Shown here: piece by piece, positions 38,190-46,837 of the stretch
How the letters are laid out: each line of letters opens with the position of its first letter
Position numbering within the stretch: position 1 is the first letter of the stretch
Assembly (NCBI GenBank): GCA_004124535.1
Contig: SCKQ01000008.1
Location: forward strand, 1-60,660
From: Fidelibacterota bacterium
GTDB taxonomy: Bacteria; Marinisomatota; Marinisomatia; Marinisomatales; TCS55
Length of the DNA: 60,660 nucleotides
Direction of reading: 5' to 3'
The notes under the pieces: generated by a model
What the model saw: only the letters and a program-made list of their open reading frames with translations
The model's database searches: none
What the model was told of the DNA's origin: nothing
Program-made: the position numbers and the translations under genes

Positions 38190-39683
38190 TTAAAAGTTTG
38201 ATTGATATTCGCCGAAAACATCCCTGAATTGATCAGAAATTTCACCAAGGGTGCAGCGAGATCGTACACATTCAATTATGGCAGGAATGAGGTTACTTGA
38301 CCCGGCAGCAGTTTTATGTAAGATTTTCAACTTTTTACCTACTAATTCATTATTTCGTGAAGACTTAAACTCCTGCAATCTTTTTAACTGAAGGGCCACT
38401 GCCTTTTCATCTATGCTTAATGTATTATAATCATCGTTTCCATCAGTCTTGAATTCATTTACTCCAACAATAATTTTGTCCTTCTTATCGATTGAAGCCT
38501 GATATTCAGATGCACTTCGTGCGATTTCATTTTGTGTCCAACCAGATTCAATAGCTGCTATTGCACCGCCTTTATTTTCAACTTCATTGATTATGGTATT
38601 TGCCTCCGCTTCTATGGAATCAGTTAATGTTTCGATTGCATAACTGCCGCCAAGAGGGTCCGGGTAGTCAACCAACCCTGATTCATAAGCAATGATCTGC
38701 TGCGTTCTTAGTGCCAGTCTTGATGACTCATCGGTTGGCAATGATAGCGCTTCATCACGACTATTTGTATGCAATGATTGTGCACCGCCCAATACTGCTG
38801 ACAGTGCCTGAATAGTAGTACGGACAACGTTATTATCAATTTGCTGAGCGGTTAATGTTGATCCTCCAGTTTGCACATGGAAGCGACAGAACATAGCCTT
38901 TTCATTTGTTACATTAAATTGTTCTTTCATGATTTTTGCCCACATACGTCGTGCCGCCCGGAATTTGGCAACCTCGATTAGTAGATCATTATGGGCATTG
39001 AAGAAAAATGATATTCTGCTTGCAAATTGATTGGGATCCAGACCTTTAGCTATTGCTGCTGCTACGTAGGAAATCCCATTTGCTAATGTAAATGCTAATT
39101 CCTGAACGGCGGTTGAACCAGCTTCCCGGATGTGATAACCGGAGATAGAGATGGTGTTCCAATGCGGAGCATGTGTGGTGCAATATTCCAAGAGGTCAGT
39201 AACCAATCGCATGGATGGTTTGGGCGGGTATATGTATGTGCCGCGAGCGATGTATTCTTTTAATATATCATTTTGAACTGTACCCTTCAATTTTTCTGCG
39301 GACACACCTTGATTCTCAGCGGCAACTAAATAGAGTGCGAATAGAATAGGTGCAGTAGCATTGATGGTCATTGATGTTGACACATTATCTAACTCAATCC
39401 CATCAAAGAGGATATCCATATCTTGAATGGATGTTATTGGTACACCAACTTTGCCAACTTCACCTGCTGCCATGGAGTGGTCAGAATTGTATCCAATTTG
39501 TGTTGGCAGATCAAACGCTACAGATAGACCAGTTACACCTTGTTCCAACAGATATTTATAGCGTTTGTTTGATTCCTCAGCCGAAGTAAAACCTGCATAC
39601 TGGCGCATCGACCATAGCTTATCCTGGTACATACCGGGATATAATCCCCTTGTAAATGGAAATTCGCCTGGGTTTTCCTTCAT
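38190..39683 (-). CDS. Methylmalonyl-CoA mutase, catalytic (alpha) subunit without B12 domain
   Basis: This 497-residue protein begins with [26 protein letters not shown] and [20 protein letters not shown], and includes [23 protein letters not shown] and [15 protein letters not shown]. These are the TIM-barrel motifs of methylmalonyl-CoA (isobutyryl-CoA-like) mutases. The chain ends after the barrel and linker, so the cobalamin-binding subunit must be a separate gene outside this window. It interconverts methylmalonyl-CoA and succinyl-CoA in propionate and branched-chain amino acid metabolism. Its start overlaps the stop of the DnaJ gene (ATGA). Confidence 0.92.
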   Translation of the reverse strand: MKENPGEFPFTRGLYPGMYQDKLWSMRQYAGFTSAEESNKRYKYLLEQGVTGLSVAFDLPTQIGYNSDHSMAAGEVGKVGVPITSIQDMDILFDGIELDNVSTSMTINATAPILFALYLVAAENQGVSAEKLKGTVQNDILKEYIARGTYIYPPKPSMRLVTDLLEYCTTHAPHWNTISISGYHIREAGSTAVQELAFTLANGISYVAAAIAKGLDPNQFASRISFFFNAHNDLLIEVAKFRAARRMWAKIMKEQFNVTNEKAMFCRFHVQTGGSTLTAQQIDNNVVRTTIQALSAVLGGAQSLHTNSRDEALSLPTDESSRLALRTQQIIAYESGLVDYPDPLGGSYAIETLTDSIEAEANTIINEVENKGGAIAAIESGWTQNEIARSASEYQASIDKKDKIIVGVNEFKTDGNDDYNTLSIDEKAVALQLKRLQEFKSSRNNELVGKKLKILHKTAAGSSNLIPAIIECVRSRCTLGEISDQFRDVFGEYQSNF

Positions 39684-40411
39684 TTTAATCGGCGTTCTTT
39701 TTTAATGGTTTGGTACGCATTATTAACTGCTTTGAATTTTTCTTCTGCCATTTTTTGAAGGTCGTAACCGAGATGTGATACTTTGTCTGGATGGTATTTA
39801 TTCGCCATATTACGATATCCTTTTTTTACGTCTTCATCATTACAAGATGGATCGAGTTCTAAAATCTTATAGGCTGAAATCTTGTCCTTTATGAACATGG
39901 CTTTGATACTCTCAAAATCATTATCATTGACATTTAGATAACTTGCGATGGTGTGGATAACCTTTATTTCATCAACATGAATATGATTATCAGCATTGGC
40001 CAGGCCAAACAAGATGTGTACAAGCTCTATTCTGCTGGGATGGTCCATGGATCGCTGGATTTGGCGGCAAACGTCCCGTAATGGATAATCTTGTTTAAGA
40101 ATGTCTTTAAAAAGGACCATAAAATCTTGTACATCACTTGTGCTGAATTCTTGTTTAAGGAAGTCCTTTACATAAAGCAGCTCGGAGCGCAATAATTGAT
40201 TATCTGCTTTCATTACCTTGGCAAACAAAACCAGTAGAGATACGATAAAATCACCTGGTTTCGTTTTTGGATAACCAGCTTGCCTTTGCGTGTATTGGTA
40301 GCTCCCTGGTTGTTCTGATATAGAGGCCAAAGCGTAGCCAAGTATGCCGCCAATGGGGCCACCAAGGGCCCATCCGAGACCACCCCATAGAAGTTTTTTA
40401 TTTAATGACAC
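39680..40411 (-). CDS. DjlA-like protein: glycine-rich membrane segment, TerB domain and J domain
   Basis: This 243-residue protein has an N-terminal Gly-rich hydrophobic stretch ([20 protein letters not shown]) that could insert into the membrane. A helical TerB-like domain follows (about 55-165; [23 protein letters not shown]), then a C-terminal J domain (about 175-243) with the HPD motif in [17 protein letters not shown]. This order is that of DjlA co-chaperones, which recruit DnaK to membranes. It heads the mutase/birA transcript. Confidence 0.88.
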   Translation of the reverse strand: MSLNKKLLWGGLGWALGGPIGGILGYALASISEQPGSYQYTQRQAGYPKTKPGDFIVSLLVLFAKVMKADNQLLRSELLYVKDFLKQEFSTSDVQDFMVLFKDILKQDYPLRDVCRQIQRSMDHPSRIELVHILFGLANADNHIHVDEIKVIHTIASYLNVNDNDFESIKAMFIKDKISAYKILELDPSCNDEDVKKGYRNMANKYHPDKVSHLGYDLQKMAEEKFKAVNNAYQTIKKERRLK

Positions 40412-40471
40412 AGTGATTTATTTATATCAAATCGTTCCCGTTGTAAGGGAAAACTACACAGTATCATAATT

Positions 40472-41044
40472 GTGAAAAAGTTATATTCAGGTATGGACTT
40501 ACCGATAAAGACAAGAGCTGCATTATTTTGGAGGGGTCTATTTTTTGGTGCCAATAATACGGATACACCACTAGCTCTCGATAAAAATATCCCAGAATGA
40601 GGAAGTGTCTTATTTCTTCTTCCTGAAGCGGAAAATCATATCCGTGTAGTGAGAATATTCTTACAATCAATACACAATGCCCTGGGTCCTTATCCGGCTA
40701 TGAAAATTGAATATGCATTGGCCAAAAAAAGCCTTATTTCTTACGGGACGTTGGTAAAAGAACCCTTAATAGTTTATTCATCCAGCGACCTTAATTATTG
40801 GGGTTTACCAAAAAAAGAATTATTAAATAAATGCAGCGGCTTAGATCTCAATGCCGCAATCGATTTAAACCCGAATTTTAATCCAATAGCTGTGACTTTA
40901 ATACAAGCTGCAAGAGCAGATGTGAAAATTGGTTATTACTCAACCAAAGGAGAGCGATACTATAATATATTGATTGACCGCAAGAATACGGATTTTCTAG
41001 AACGGGGAAATCGTTATATCATTCAGTTATTAGGGTTGAATTGA
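40472..41044 (+). pseudogene. Conserved hypothetical gene interrupted by an in-frame TGA
   Basis: From the GTG at 40472 one frame runs to the TAA ending at 41044, with a single interruption: a TGA at 40598-40600. The upstream part ends ...LALDKNIPE and the downstream part continues without a break in character as GSVLFLLPEAENHIRVV. A single GGA-to-TGA change would explain it. Joined, the product would be about 190 residues. The second half contains DLNYWGLPKK, DLNAAIDLNPNFNPIAV and ADVKIGYYSTKGERYYNILI, reminiscent of DUF6913 or a GT9-like fold, but I do not recognise a function. Translation of the 3' part from the GTG at 40649 is possible. The first start is uncertain, as no good ribosome site is visible. 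Confidence 0.6.
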
Positions 41045-41124
41045 TATAAAAATTTTTATAACAAAATATTGCCACCACAAACACCCCCGATTAACTTAAC
41101 GCCCGATTTTAGCAGGGATTATTG

Positions 41125-41493
41125 ATGTTAGAAGGAATTATCTGTCCAAACTGTGGCGCAAACATTATCGAAGTAGAACTTCGAGTGAAGCTCGCTTGTC
41201 CACATTGTAAGAAAGATCTTAAGGATCGTAAGTATCTTGATTTTCTTGAATACCTTATGGCCAATGGTATCGTAGAAAATCTCGACTTTTTCGATACGGC
41301 TGTTTACAGTGAGGATATTGAACGGTTTGACCAGGATGATGAAGATGATGTCGACATCACGGAGCATGAAAAAAGAAAGGACACTTTCAATCTATACGAA
41401 AATGAAATGGTTAAGCAGCAGGAAGAAGAAGAAATAGACTATAAAGATTTTGAGGGTCTTGATGAAGATTGGGAAGATTTCAATAGCACATAA
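41125..41493 (+). CDS. Small zinc-ribbon protein with acidic C-terminal tail
   Basis: I start at ATG 41125 (122 residues), preceded by AGCAGGGA; an in-frame TTG one codon earlier is less likely. Two CxxC pairs (CPNC near residue 8 and CPHC near 27) make a zinc ribbon. The remainder is helical and then strongly acidic (DQDDEDDVD, QQEEEEIDYKDFEGLDEDWEDF). It may be a small transcription- or RNA-associated protein, but I cannot name it. The DUF3467 gene follows after 21 bases. Confidence 0.7.
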   Translation: MLEGIICPNCGANIIEVELRVKLACPHCKKDLKDRKYLDFLEYLMANGIVENLDFFDTAVYSEDIERFDQDDEDDVDITEHEKRKDTFNLYENEMVKQQEEEEIDYKDFEGLDEDWEDFNST

Positions 41494-41514
41494 GTTATTT
41501 TTTGGAGTAACATA

Positions 41515-41835
41515 ATGGAAGAAAAGAAAAAAGTTCAGCAAATAAATATTGAATTGGATGAAAATGTCAGCAGCGGTGAATATGCCAATTTTGTTGTAGT
41601 AACACATTCACCGGCAGAAGTAGTGATGGATTTTACTAGGCTGTTACCTGGAGTTGTAAAAGCGAAGGTGCATTCGAGAATCATCATGGCTCCACCTCAT
41701 GCAAAAGCCTATTTAATGGCCTTAACTGATAATATAAAGAAATTTGAATCCAAGTACGGTGAAATCAGGTCACCAGGACAGGAAGGATTTACAGATTTTG
41801 GTGTAAAACCTCCAGAAGGTTCGCTGCCTAACTGA
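41515..41835 (+). CDS. DUF3467 family protein
   Basis: This 106-residue protein has the family pattern INIELDENVSSGEYANFVVVTHSPAEVVMDF followed by SRIIMAPPHAKAYLMALTDNIKKFE. DUF3467 proteins are widespread, of unknown function, and often near transcription or RNA genes. GGAGTAACATA ahead of the ATG supplies a ribosome site. It is probably co-transcribed with the zinc-ribbon gene upstream. Confidence 0.88.
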   Translation: MEEKKKVQQINIELDENVSSGEYANFVVVTHSPAEVVMDFTRLLPGVVKAKVHSRIIMAPPHAKAYLMALTDNIKKFESKYGEIRSPGQEGFTDFGVKPPEGSLPN

Positions 41836-41855
41836 TCTATATTACCTGATAAGTT

Positions 41856-42443
41856 TTAACTGTACCGCACCCAGGTTCGGCCCCTTTTTAATTCACGCAT
41901 TTTCAGCAATACCCACAAAGTAATTACGAGCCAGGCCATACCATACCCAAATAATCCACCAAACAACACATCACCAGGATAATGCACCCCCACGTAAACG
42001 CGGCTTAGGGCTACTGAAAAAGCCAGAAACAATAGGGGCTTTTTCCATTGTGTATAGAAGTAAGATAAAACCGTCGTTCCTGCGAATATGTTTGCTGCGT
42101 GAGCGGATACAAATCCATATCTCCCACCTTTAGGAACCAATAGATTTATTGTATCCCCTAACGCATGTGAGGGCCTTAGGCGAGCGATTGCTGGTTTAAT
42201 GATTTGGACTACTGTTGCATCGGTTGCACTTGCAGTAATTAGCACCAGCACCGCGGCAATTTGTCCTCTTCTACCACCACGAACAATTAGCGCCAGTAGG
42301 CCAATGAGCACTGGTATAGCCCAAAGATGTTCATTGGTTATCGTTGTAAAAAACAGGTCAAATATTGGATTCGCTAACGTATCATTGATAATGTATAATA
42401 TACTGCGATCAATTTGATCCAACCATTCAAGCAAGTGGTTCAT
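41856..42443 (-). CDS. PAP2-family membrane phosphatase
   Basis: The 195-residue protein has five or six membrane segments. The three PAP2 motifs are visible: K-x6-RP (KPAIARLRP near 83), SAHA (GFVSAHAANIFAG near 112), and SR-x5-H-x3-D (SRVYVGVHYPGDVLFGG near 145). It dephosphorylates lipid phosphates such as undecaprenyl pyrophosphate or phosphatidic acid in the inner membrane. It begins 14 bases after the sodN stop and is probably on the same transcript. Confidence 0.92.
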   Translation of the reverse strand: MNHLLEWLDQIDRSILYIINDTLANPIFDLFFTTITNEHLWAIPVLIGLLALIVRGGRRGQIAAVLVLITASATDATVVQIIKPAIARLRPSHALGDTINLLVPKGGRYGFVSAHAANIFAGTTVLSYFYTQWKKPLLFLAFSVALSRVYVGVHYPGDVLFGGLFGYGMAWLVITLWVLLKMRELKRGRTWVRYS

Positions 42444-42457
42444 GAATTAGTTATTCA

Positions 42458-42958
42458 TTACCCTTTTTGCATAGCATTTAGGTGCTCTTTACCATGTTCG
42501 TTAAAATATAGTTCTACAAATTGATTTAAAAGTATGGAAACTAACTCTGGCTTTGATTTGTCCACGGTTTGCTTACATTTCATGCCCGCGACAATAATTT
42601 GCTGGAGCAATAAGGTCTGATTTACATATTGCTGCCGTCCAGCTTCATTTTTTTGTTTTGGTTTGATGCGTTGTGCAAGAAAATAATCCGTCATGATAGA
42701 TTGGATAAAGGTTGCGTGTTCTTCCTTTGTGTTTATCCACCTGACCAATTGATTCATATTTTGAGCACTGGATTCGTCACTGGTTAATTGATCTATTTGC
42801 TTCATGGCTTTTTCAATCGTAGTAACGTGTTCTCTGATTTGCATAATACGAACCGCATCATCGTAAATGCCACATGGTACCTGGCAGTGAGCATGCACAC
42901 TGTTTAACCCGAACACAGCGATAATGATGGAAATCGCAATAATATTTCTGTTTTGCAT
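42458..42958 (-). CDS. sodN: Nickel superoxide dismutase with Sec-type signal peptide
   Basis: The 166-residue protein contains the Ni-hook HCQVPCGIYDD at residues 24-34, with the ligands His1, Cys2 and Cys6 and the conserved Tyr9 of mature Ni-SOD. The following helices (REHVTTIEKAMKQID, NQLVRWINTKEEHATFIQSI) match the four-helix bundle of the family. Unlike the short propeptides normally removed by SodX, residues 1-23 form a typical signal peptide (NRNIIAISIIIAVFGLNSVHA). A VHA signal-peptidase site falls exactly before His24. Export would therefore also mature the enzyme, which would act in the periplasm or outside. Ribosome site AAGGAG precedes the ATG. No sodX is visible nearby. Confidence 0.92.
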   Translation of the reverse strand: MQNRNIIAISIIIAVFGLNSVHAHCQVPCGIYDDAVRIMQIREHVTTIEKAMKQIDQLTSDESSAQNMNQLVRWINTKEEHATFIQSIMTDYFLAQRIKPKQKNEAGRQQYVNQTLLLQQIIVAGMKCKQTVDKSKPELVSILLNQFVELYFNEHGKEHLNAMQKG

Positions 42959-43098
42959 GGTTGTTAATTCTCCTTTGAATTATATGTTTATTTAACTTGC
43001 AGAAATTAAAACCAGTAGATTTTAATTCCCTATCATGTTCCCGAATTAAAAAGTCCTTGATGTCAATTAGATGGGCGATTAACTTGTCTTGAGAATTC

Positions 43099-43164
43099 AA
43101 GCAGGGCGGTCAATTCTTAGACTGGTGGTTTCCCCCGCTTCCAGACTTAAAGGCAGTCCTGCTT
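43099..43164. promoter_or_regulatory. Structured element between the TonB-receptor terminator and sodN
   Basis: In the 279 bases between sodN and the TonB receptor, 43099-43107 pairs with 43156-43164 (9 bp with one G-T). Inside this, AGACTGG (43119-43125) pairs with CCAGACT (43141-43147) with one mismatch, around a Gly/Cyt-rich loop. The remaining leader is AT-rich, and no ORF fits. On the minus strand this would be 140-206 bases upstream of the sodN ATG, either in its leader or near its promoter. I know no family that matches; it might be a small RNA or a control element. Confidence 0.35.
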
Positions 43165-43179
43165 TAGCTTTCAATAAAT

Positions 43180-43211
43180 AAAAAGCCCGAATGATTCCAT
43201 TCGGACTTTTT
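43180..43211 (-). terminator. Intrinsic terminator of the TonB-receptor gene
   Basis: A 14-bp stem with one mismatch pairs 43180-43193 with 43198-43211 around an ATTC loop. The arms start and end in A- and T-runs, so it can work in both directions; on the minus strand it closes the receptor gene, whose stop is at 43238. Confidence 0.85.
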
Positions 43212-43237
43212 ATTTATGCAAAATATGGGTATCGCGC

Positions 43238-46200
43238 CTAGAACTTTGCCTGGAGACGGAACATTATCACCCTGCCTAACTGTGGTCCGCCTTGGATCTC
43301 TGTGTGCATGTGGTCAAGCATGTTGTTCAAGGTCAGCATCGCAGATAGGTTATTGTTAATCTCATAGTCGGCGTGCAGATCAAAAATATTATAGGAATTG
43401 ATCTGCCCGAAGTAAATCCCAGAAGACCATTGAAAACCATCGACATGGCGAAAATTCAATGAAAATGAGTAGGGTTTATCACGTGGTTCATATTGAATTT
43501 TAAAGCCACCCTTATTTTTGGGTGCATTGATAGGATCTTTTGAATTAGTAATCGGATTCAAAAAGTCCGAGATATTTAAATAGGAATAATGAAGATCAAA
43601 CGAAAGACTTCTATTGAAAAAATATGTTATACTGGCGTCCAACCCGCTAACGTCAACTTCTCCATAATTTAAATATCCAACGACTATTGGAGGGGCTGAA
43701 CCCTTTATTGTATCCATCGCAGTGACACCTACTATATTATCACGCCATTTATCAAAGGATATATCATAATCTTCTTGGTCAGCAATCAAATTGTTATCCG
43801 CTATATCTACTACATTATTTATAATACCATCGTTATCCCAATCAGATTCCAGGATATATTTATTGACGACAATGGGTGAAATAAAGGTTGGTCTGCTGAT
43901 AAAATTGTTGAAGTGATTTGTAAAGATATCCAATGTACCGAACATTTTGCGATTTATTCGACCCTTCCAGCCGACTTCCCAGGTATTAATAACTTCAGCA
44001 TCAATTTCGGGGATGTCCTTGGTTGTATAATTATAAAAGCCCTCGATTTTAGGATCTATAGATGGGTAAAAAAGAATATACTGGGAAGTATCTAACGGTG
44101 CATATTCGAACGTATCTACATTATAATAATATGGCTGTCCATCTTCACCTCTTGGGTAAATGTAGCCGCCGTCAGCGCCCCGGGCGTAAACTTTAAAAAT
44201 GGCAACCCGGGTAACAAAAATATCAAGAAAGAGGTGATGGTTGGCCGGTGTATTAAAAGCCTGGGCCCAGGTAAGACGGAATGTCTGGTTTTCCTTTGGC
44301 CGGTAAATTAAACCAACTTTTGGAGATATCTGCAATCCTTCAGTATTATCAAAATCGAATTCCCAGTTTAGAAAGTTTATATTCCTTCCTTGTTCATTAC
44401 CAAAGTTTATCATATCGGTCAGACGGTCGTGCGCATCCCAGCGTGTTGCCTGCACAAGTTCAAATTTATCCGATAATTTCCAATTCACCTGGTAATAAGC
44501 GCCCAATTCATTAACTATGCGGCGATTATCTTCATCATCTTCGTCGATTCCTTCATCAATTAAACCATCTCCATCGTTATCTATGCCATCTTTTATAGCG
44601 CCCAATACATTATCGATAGGTTGGCCGTTTTCATCGGTTTCAATGGTTGCCCAGGTATTATATCTTTCTCCAATATCGTACCAGGTATTATCGTTTTGAT
44701 CGCCAAAAGTATTTGGAGAACCTGCTTCGCCATCCCCATCGTTATCGCGCCTATCATTTCCATTCTTATCCCGTAATATGGTGCCCCGAGTATCGGGCAT
44801 GGTCATAAAGTAATCAATGCCCCAGACAAACCGCAGGTTACCATCACGGAATTCATTGGCCTGTTGCAACTGGGTACTGAATTTTTTGGAGCGATCATAG
44901 ATAGTGCCACCGGTAGCTAAATTTCTTGTGGGTGAGTAGGCCATAGGATACCTGGCATCGTAATCACCGGAATAACTGGTATTCAGGTAACTCTGAAAAT
45001 ACCAGCTCTTGTACATTATCCGGCCGTGGGCGTATCGGTAAATCCAGCCATCCGCCAAATATCTGGCTATCCCGGTAATATTTATATTCCTGGCCTTAGC
45101 GTATCCCTGTGAAACACTGATGGTTAGATCTTGATTGATCTCCCAATCACTCCTGAGGTCATAGCGATAATTTTCGACATTAAAATCAGGAAAATCATCA
45201 AGTCCATCATCATTCGCATCTTTGATAACCGTAGGCAACCCACCATAATTCATTTTGAAATCACCCTCACCATCAAAAATCCCATCACCATTCGTATCAA
45301 AAACTAATTGGCCATCTGCGGTATATTTATATTCTCCAAAACCATACCCAGGCGCAGTACTGCCAATACGGTTCGTCCAGGAACTACCCCATTCATCCAG
45401 TTCATCAATTTCACCATCACCATCATTATCAACACCATCAAACCATACTTCCGCCAAATCATCAATGCCTTCGTCAATGCCTTCGTCAACGAGACCATCA
45501 AAATCATTATCAATGCCGTCAGTATATTTTTTACCAATTTTATCATCTGTAACACCCCAAAGAACTATACCATTTTCCAAAGTGTAGCGATGGAAGGGAT
45601 CGCTGGCTGCGGCGGCAACCATATCTTCTGTCACTACTGGTGAATTTGTTTCACCATCGGGAAAGTTGCCGTCTAACCCATCTGCAAAACGGCGGCCCAC
45701 AAAGGATGGATCAGAACCGGGCCAATAGTCCAGCATGTCTTCTGTAAAATCCGGATTACCGAATTCACCAGAGACTCCACCTTCATCTACTCCATTATGC
45801 ATTAAATGCGGCCGGCCGATAAATGCAGGATCGTGACCTTCGAACTCATCGCTATTATAATGGTGCCAGTCTTCTCCCCGAAAAATAACCGCTGAAACCT
45901 TGAAACCGAGATCACCCAGTTTTAATCCACCCAAACGCATATCCTTAAAGTTGGAAGCGTGCCGCATGGTATATTTCTGCATTGGATCACTATCTTTTTG
46001 TGATAATACACCACCCTGAAGATTGATAGTTGTTCCGGAAGCATCGAGAGGCGAACTGGTGATGATATTCAAAACGCCCGTGTACGCATTGGGCCCATAT
46101 AGTGCGGAAGAAGGTCCTAAAACAACTTCAATCTGCTGCACATCCTCGAACGAAACGGGTATAACATTATATGCAATGAGACGTAAAGATGGCACATTGG

Positions 46201-46753
46201 CCATCCTGCCATCGGTAAGTGTTAACAGTCTTGAGCTGAAGGAAGTATTAAATCCGCGGGCACTTAGGTTATAGCTATCAATGCCTGATTGGGTGAATTC
46301 AACACCCTTTACCGTCTTCATGTAGTCACCCAGATTGGTGTTGCTTTCGCGGCGAATATCCGTTTGAGTTATGACGCTGATCGATGCTGGGGCATCTTCG
46401 ACCCGTTCCCGTTTTCGAGAGGCGGTGACAACGTAGGTTTGCATCTGAATTACATCACTTAAGAGTGAGAAATCAGCAATTAATTCTTGTTCTGGTTCAA
46501 TAGAAATAGGTTTTTGTTGTTTTTCGTAACCGATATAGGTCACCTTCAAAACATGCTCACCTGCTGGGACATTTGTAATCTGATAGCTGCCCTCAACATC
46601 TGTTGCCGCACCCATGGTTGTGCCATCAATAATAATGTTTGCCCCAATAAGAGGATCACCACTTTCCTGATCTACGATTGTACCCCTAATAGAACCAGCT
46701 TGGGCGAATATCCACGATGAACAAAGTAAGATGAATATGAGATATTTTTTCAT
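43238..46753 (-). CDS. Large TonB-dependent receptor with multiple Asp-rich calcium-binding-type repeats
   Basis: This 1171-residue receptor has a signal peptide (1-18), a CarboxypepD_reg-like domain (about 20-105; GTIVDQESGDPLIGANI), a plug (about 125-240; RESNTNLGDYMKTVKGVEF, GPSSALYGPNAYTGVLNI) and a barrel ending MFRLQAKF. Unusually, DNDGDG-type loops are scattered through it: near residues 418 and 440 (DGIDNDFDGLVDEG, DGVDNDGDGEIDE), 486, 515, 670, 725 and 970. These resemble thrombospondin type 3/EF-hand calcium loops and presumably lie in extracellular loops. The neighbouring T9SS-type gene on the same strand may encode a partner. The start is 20 bases after a terminator-like hairpin. 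Confidence 0.9.
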   Translation of the reverse strand: MKKYLIFILLCSSWIFAQAGSIRGTIVDQESGDPLIGANIIIDGTTMGAATDVEGSYQITNVPAGEHVLKVTYIGYEKQQKPISIEPEQELIADFSLLSDVIQMQTYVVTASRKRERVEDAPASISVITQTDIRRESNTNLGDYMKTVKGVEFTQSGIDSYNLSARGFNTSFSSRLLTLTDGRMANVPSLRLIAYNVIPVSFEDVQQIEVVLGPSSALYGPNAYTGVLNIITSSPLDASGTTINLQGGVLSQKDSDPMQKYTMRHASNFKDMRLGGLKLGDLGFKVSAVIFRGEDWHHYNSDEFEGHDPAFIGRPHLMHNGVDEGGVSGEFGNPDFTEDMLDYWPGSDPSFVGRRFADGLDGNFPDGETNSPVVTEDMVAAAASDPFHRYTLENGIVLWGVTDDKIGKKYTDGIDNDFDGLVDEGIDEGIDDLAEVWFDGVDNDGDGEIDELDEWGSSWTNRIGSTAPGYGFGEYKYTADGQLVFDTNGDGIFDGEGDFKMNYGGLPTVIKDANDDGLDDFPDFNVENYRYDLRSDWEINQDLTISVSQGYAKARNINITGIARYLADGWIYRYAHGRIMYKSWYFQSYLNTSYSGDYDARYPMAYSPTRNLATGGTIYDRSKKFSTQLQQANEFRDGNLRFVWGIDYFMTMPDTRGTILRDKNGNDRRDNDGDGEAGSPNTFGDQNDNTWYDIGERYNTWATIETDENGQPIDNVLGAIKDGIDNDGDGLIDEGIDEDDEDNRRIVNELGAYYQVNWKLSDKFELVQATRWDAHDRLTDMINFGNEQGRNINFLNWEFDFDNTEGLQISPKVGLIYRPKENQTFRLTWAQAFNTPANHHLFLDIFVTRVAIFKVYARGADGGYIYPRGEDGQPYYYNVDTFEYAPLDTSQYILFYPSIDPKIEGFYNYTTKDIPEIDAEVINTWEVGWKGRINRKMFGTLDIFTNHFNNFISRPTFISPIVVNKYILESDWDNDGIINNVVDIADNNLIADQEDYDISFDKWRDNIVGVTAMDTIKGSAPPIVVGYLNYGEVDVSGLDASITYFFNRSLSFDLHYSYLNISDFLNPITNSKDPINAPKNKGGFKIQYEPRDKPYSFSLNFRHVDGFQWSSGIYFGQINSYNIFDLHADYEINNNLSAMLTLNNMLDHMHTEIQGGPQLGRVIMFRLQAKF

Positions 46754-46772
46754 AAACCTACCCCAAAAAGTC

Positions 46773-46811
46773 AGACAGCTCTAACCCCTTCGGGCTAGAG
46801 CTGTCTTTTTA
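46773..46811. terminator. Terminator-like hairpin between the T9SS gene and the TonB receptor
   Basis: An 11-bp perfect stem pairs 46773-46783 with 46796-46806, with an inner CCC-TTC-GGG stem. T-runs follow on both strands (TTTTT directly after the stem on plus; after a short gap on minus). On the minus strand it ends the gene at 46838 and lies just before the receptor ATG at 46753. Confidence 0.75.
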
Positions 46812-46837
46812 TTAATTAACAATTCTCGAAAATGAAG

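Noticed and set aside
40598..40600. TGA read as an amino acid in this genome
   Set aside because: Several genes end in TGA within ATGA overlaps with the next gene (for example 8909-8911 and 12735-12737), so TGA is a stop here; an isolated mutation or a site-specific read-through remains possible.
43061..43066. TTGACA on the minus strand as a sodN -35 box
   Set aside because: No -10 hexamer lies at 16-18 bases; the closest candidate is about 23 bases away.
42858..43100. 80-codon minus-strand ORF overlapping the sodN start
   Set aside because: It runs out of frame through the signal peptide of sodN and has no clear start signal; sodN itself has a good ribosome site and family motifs.
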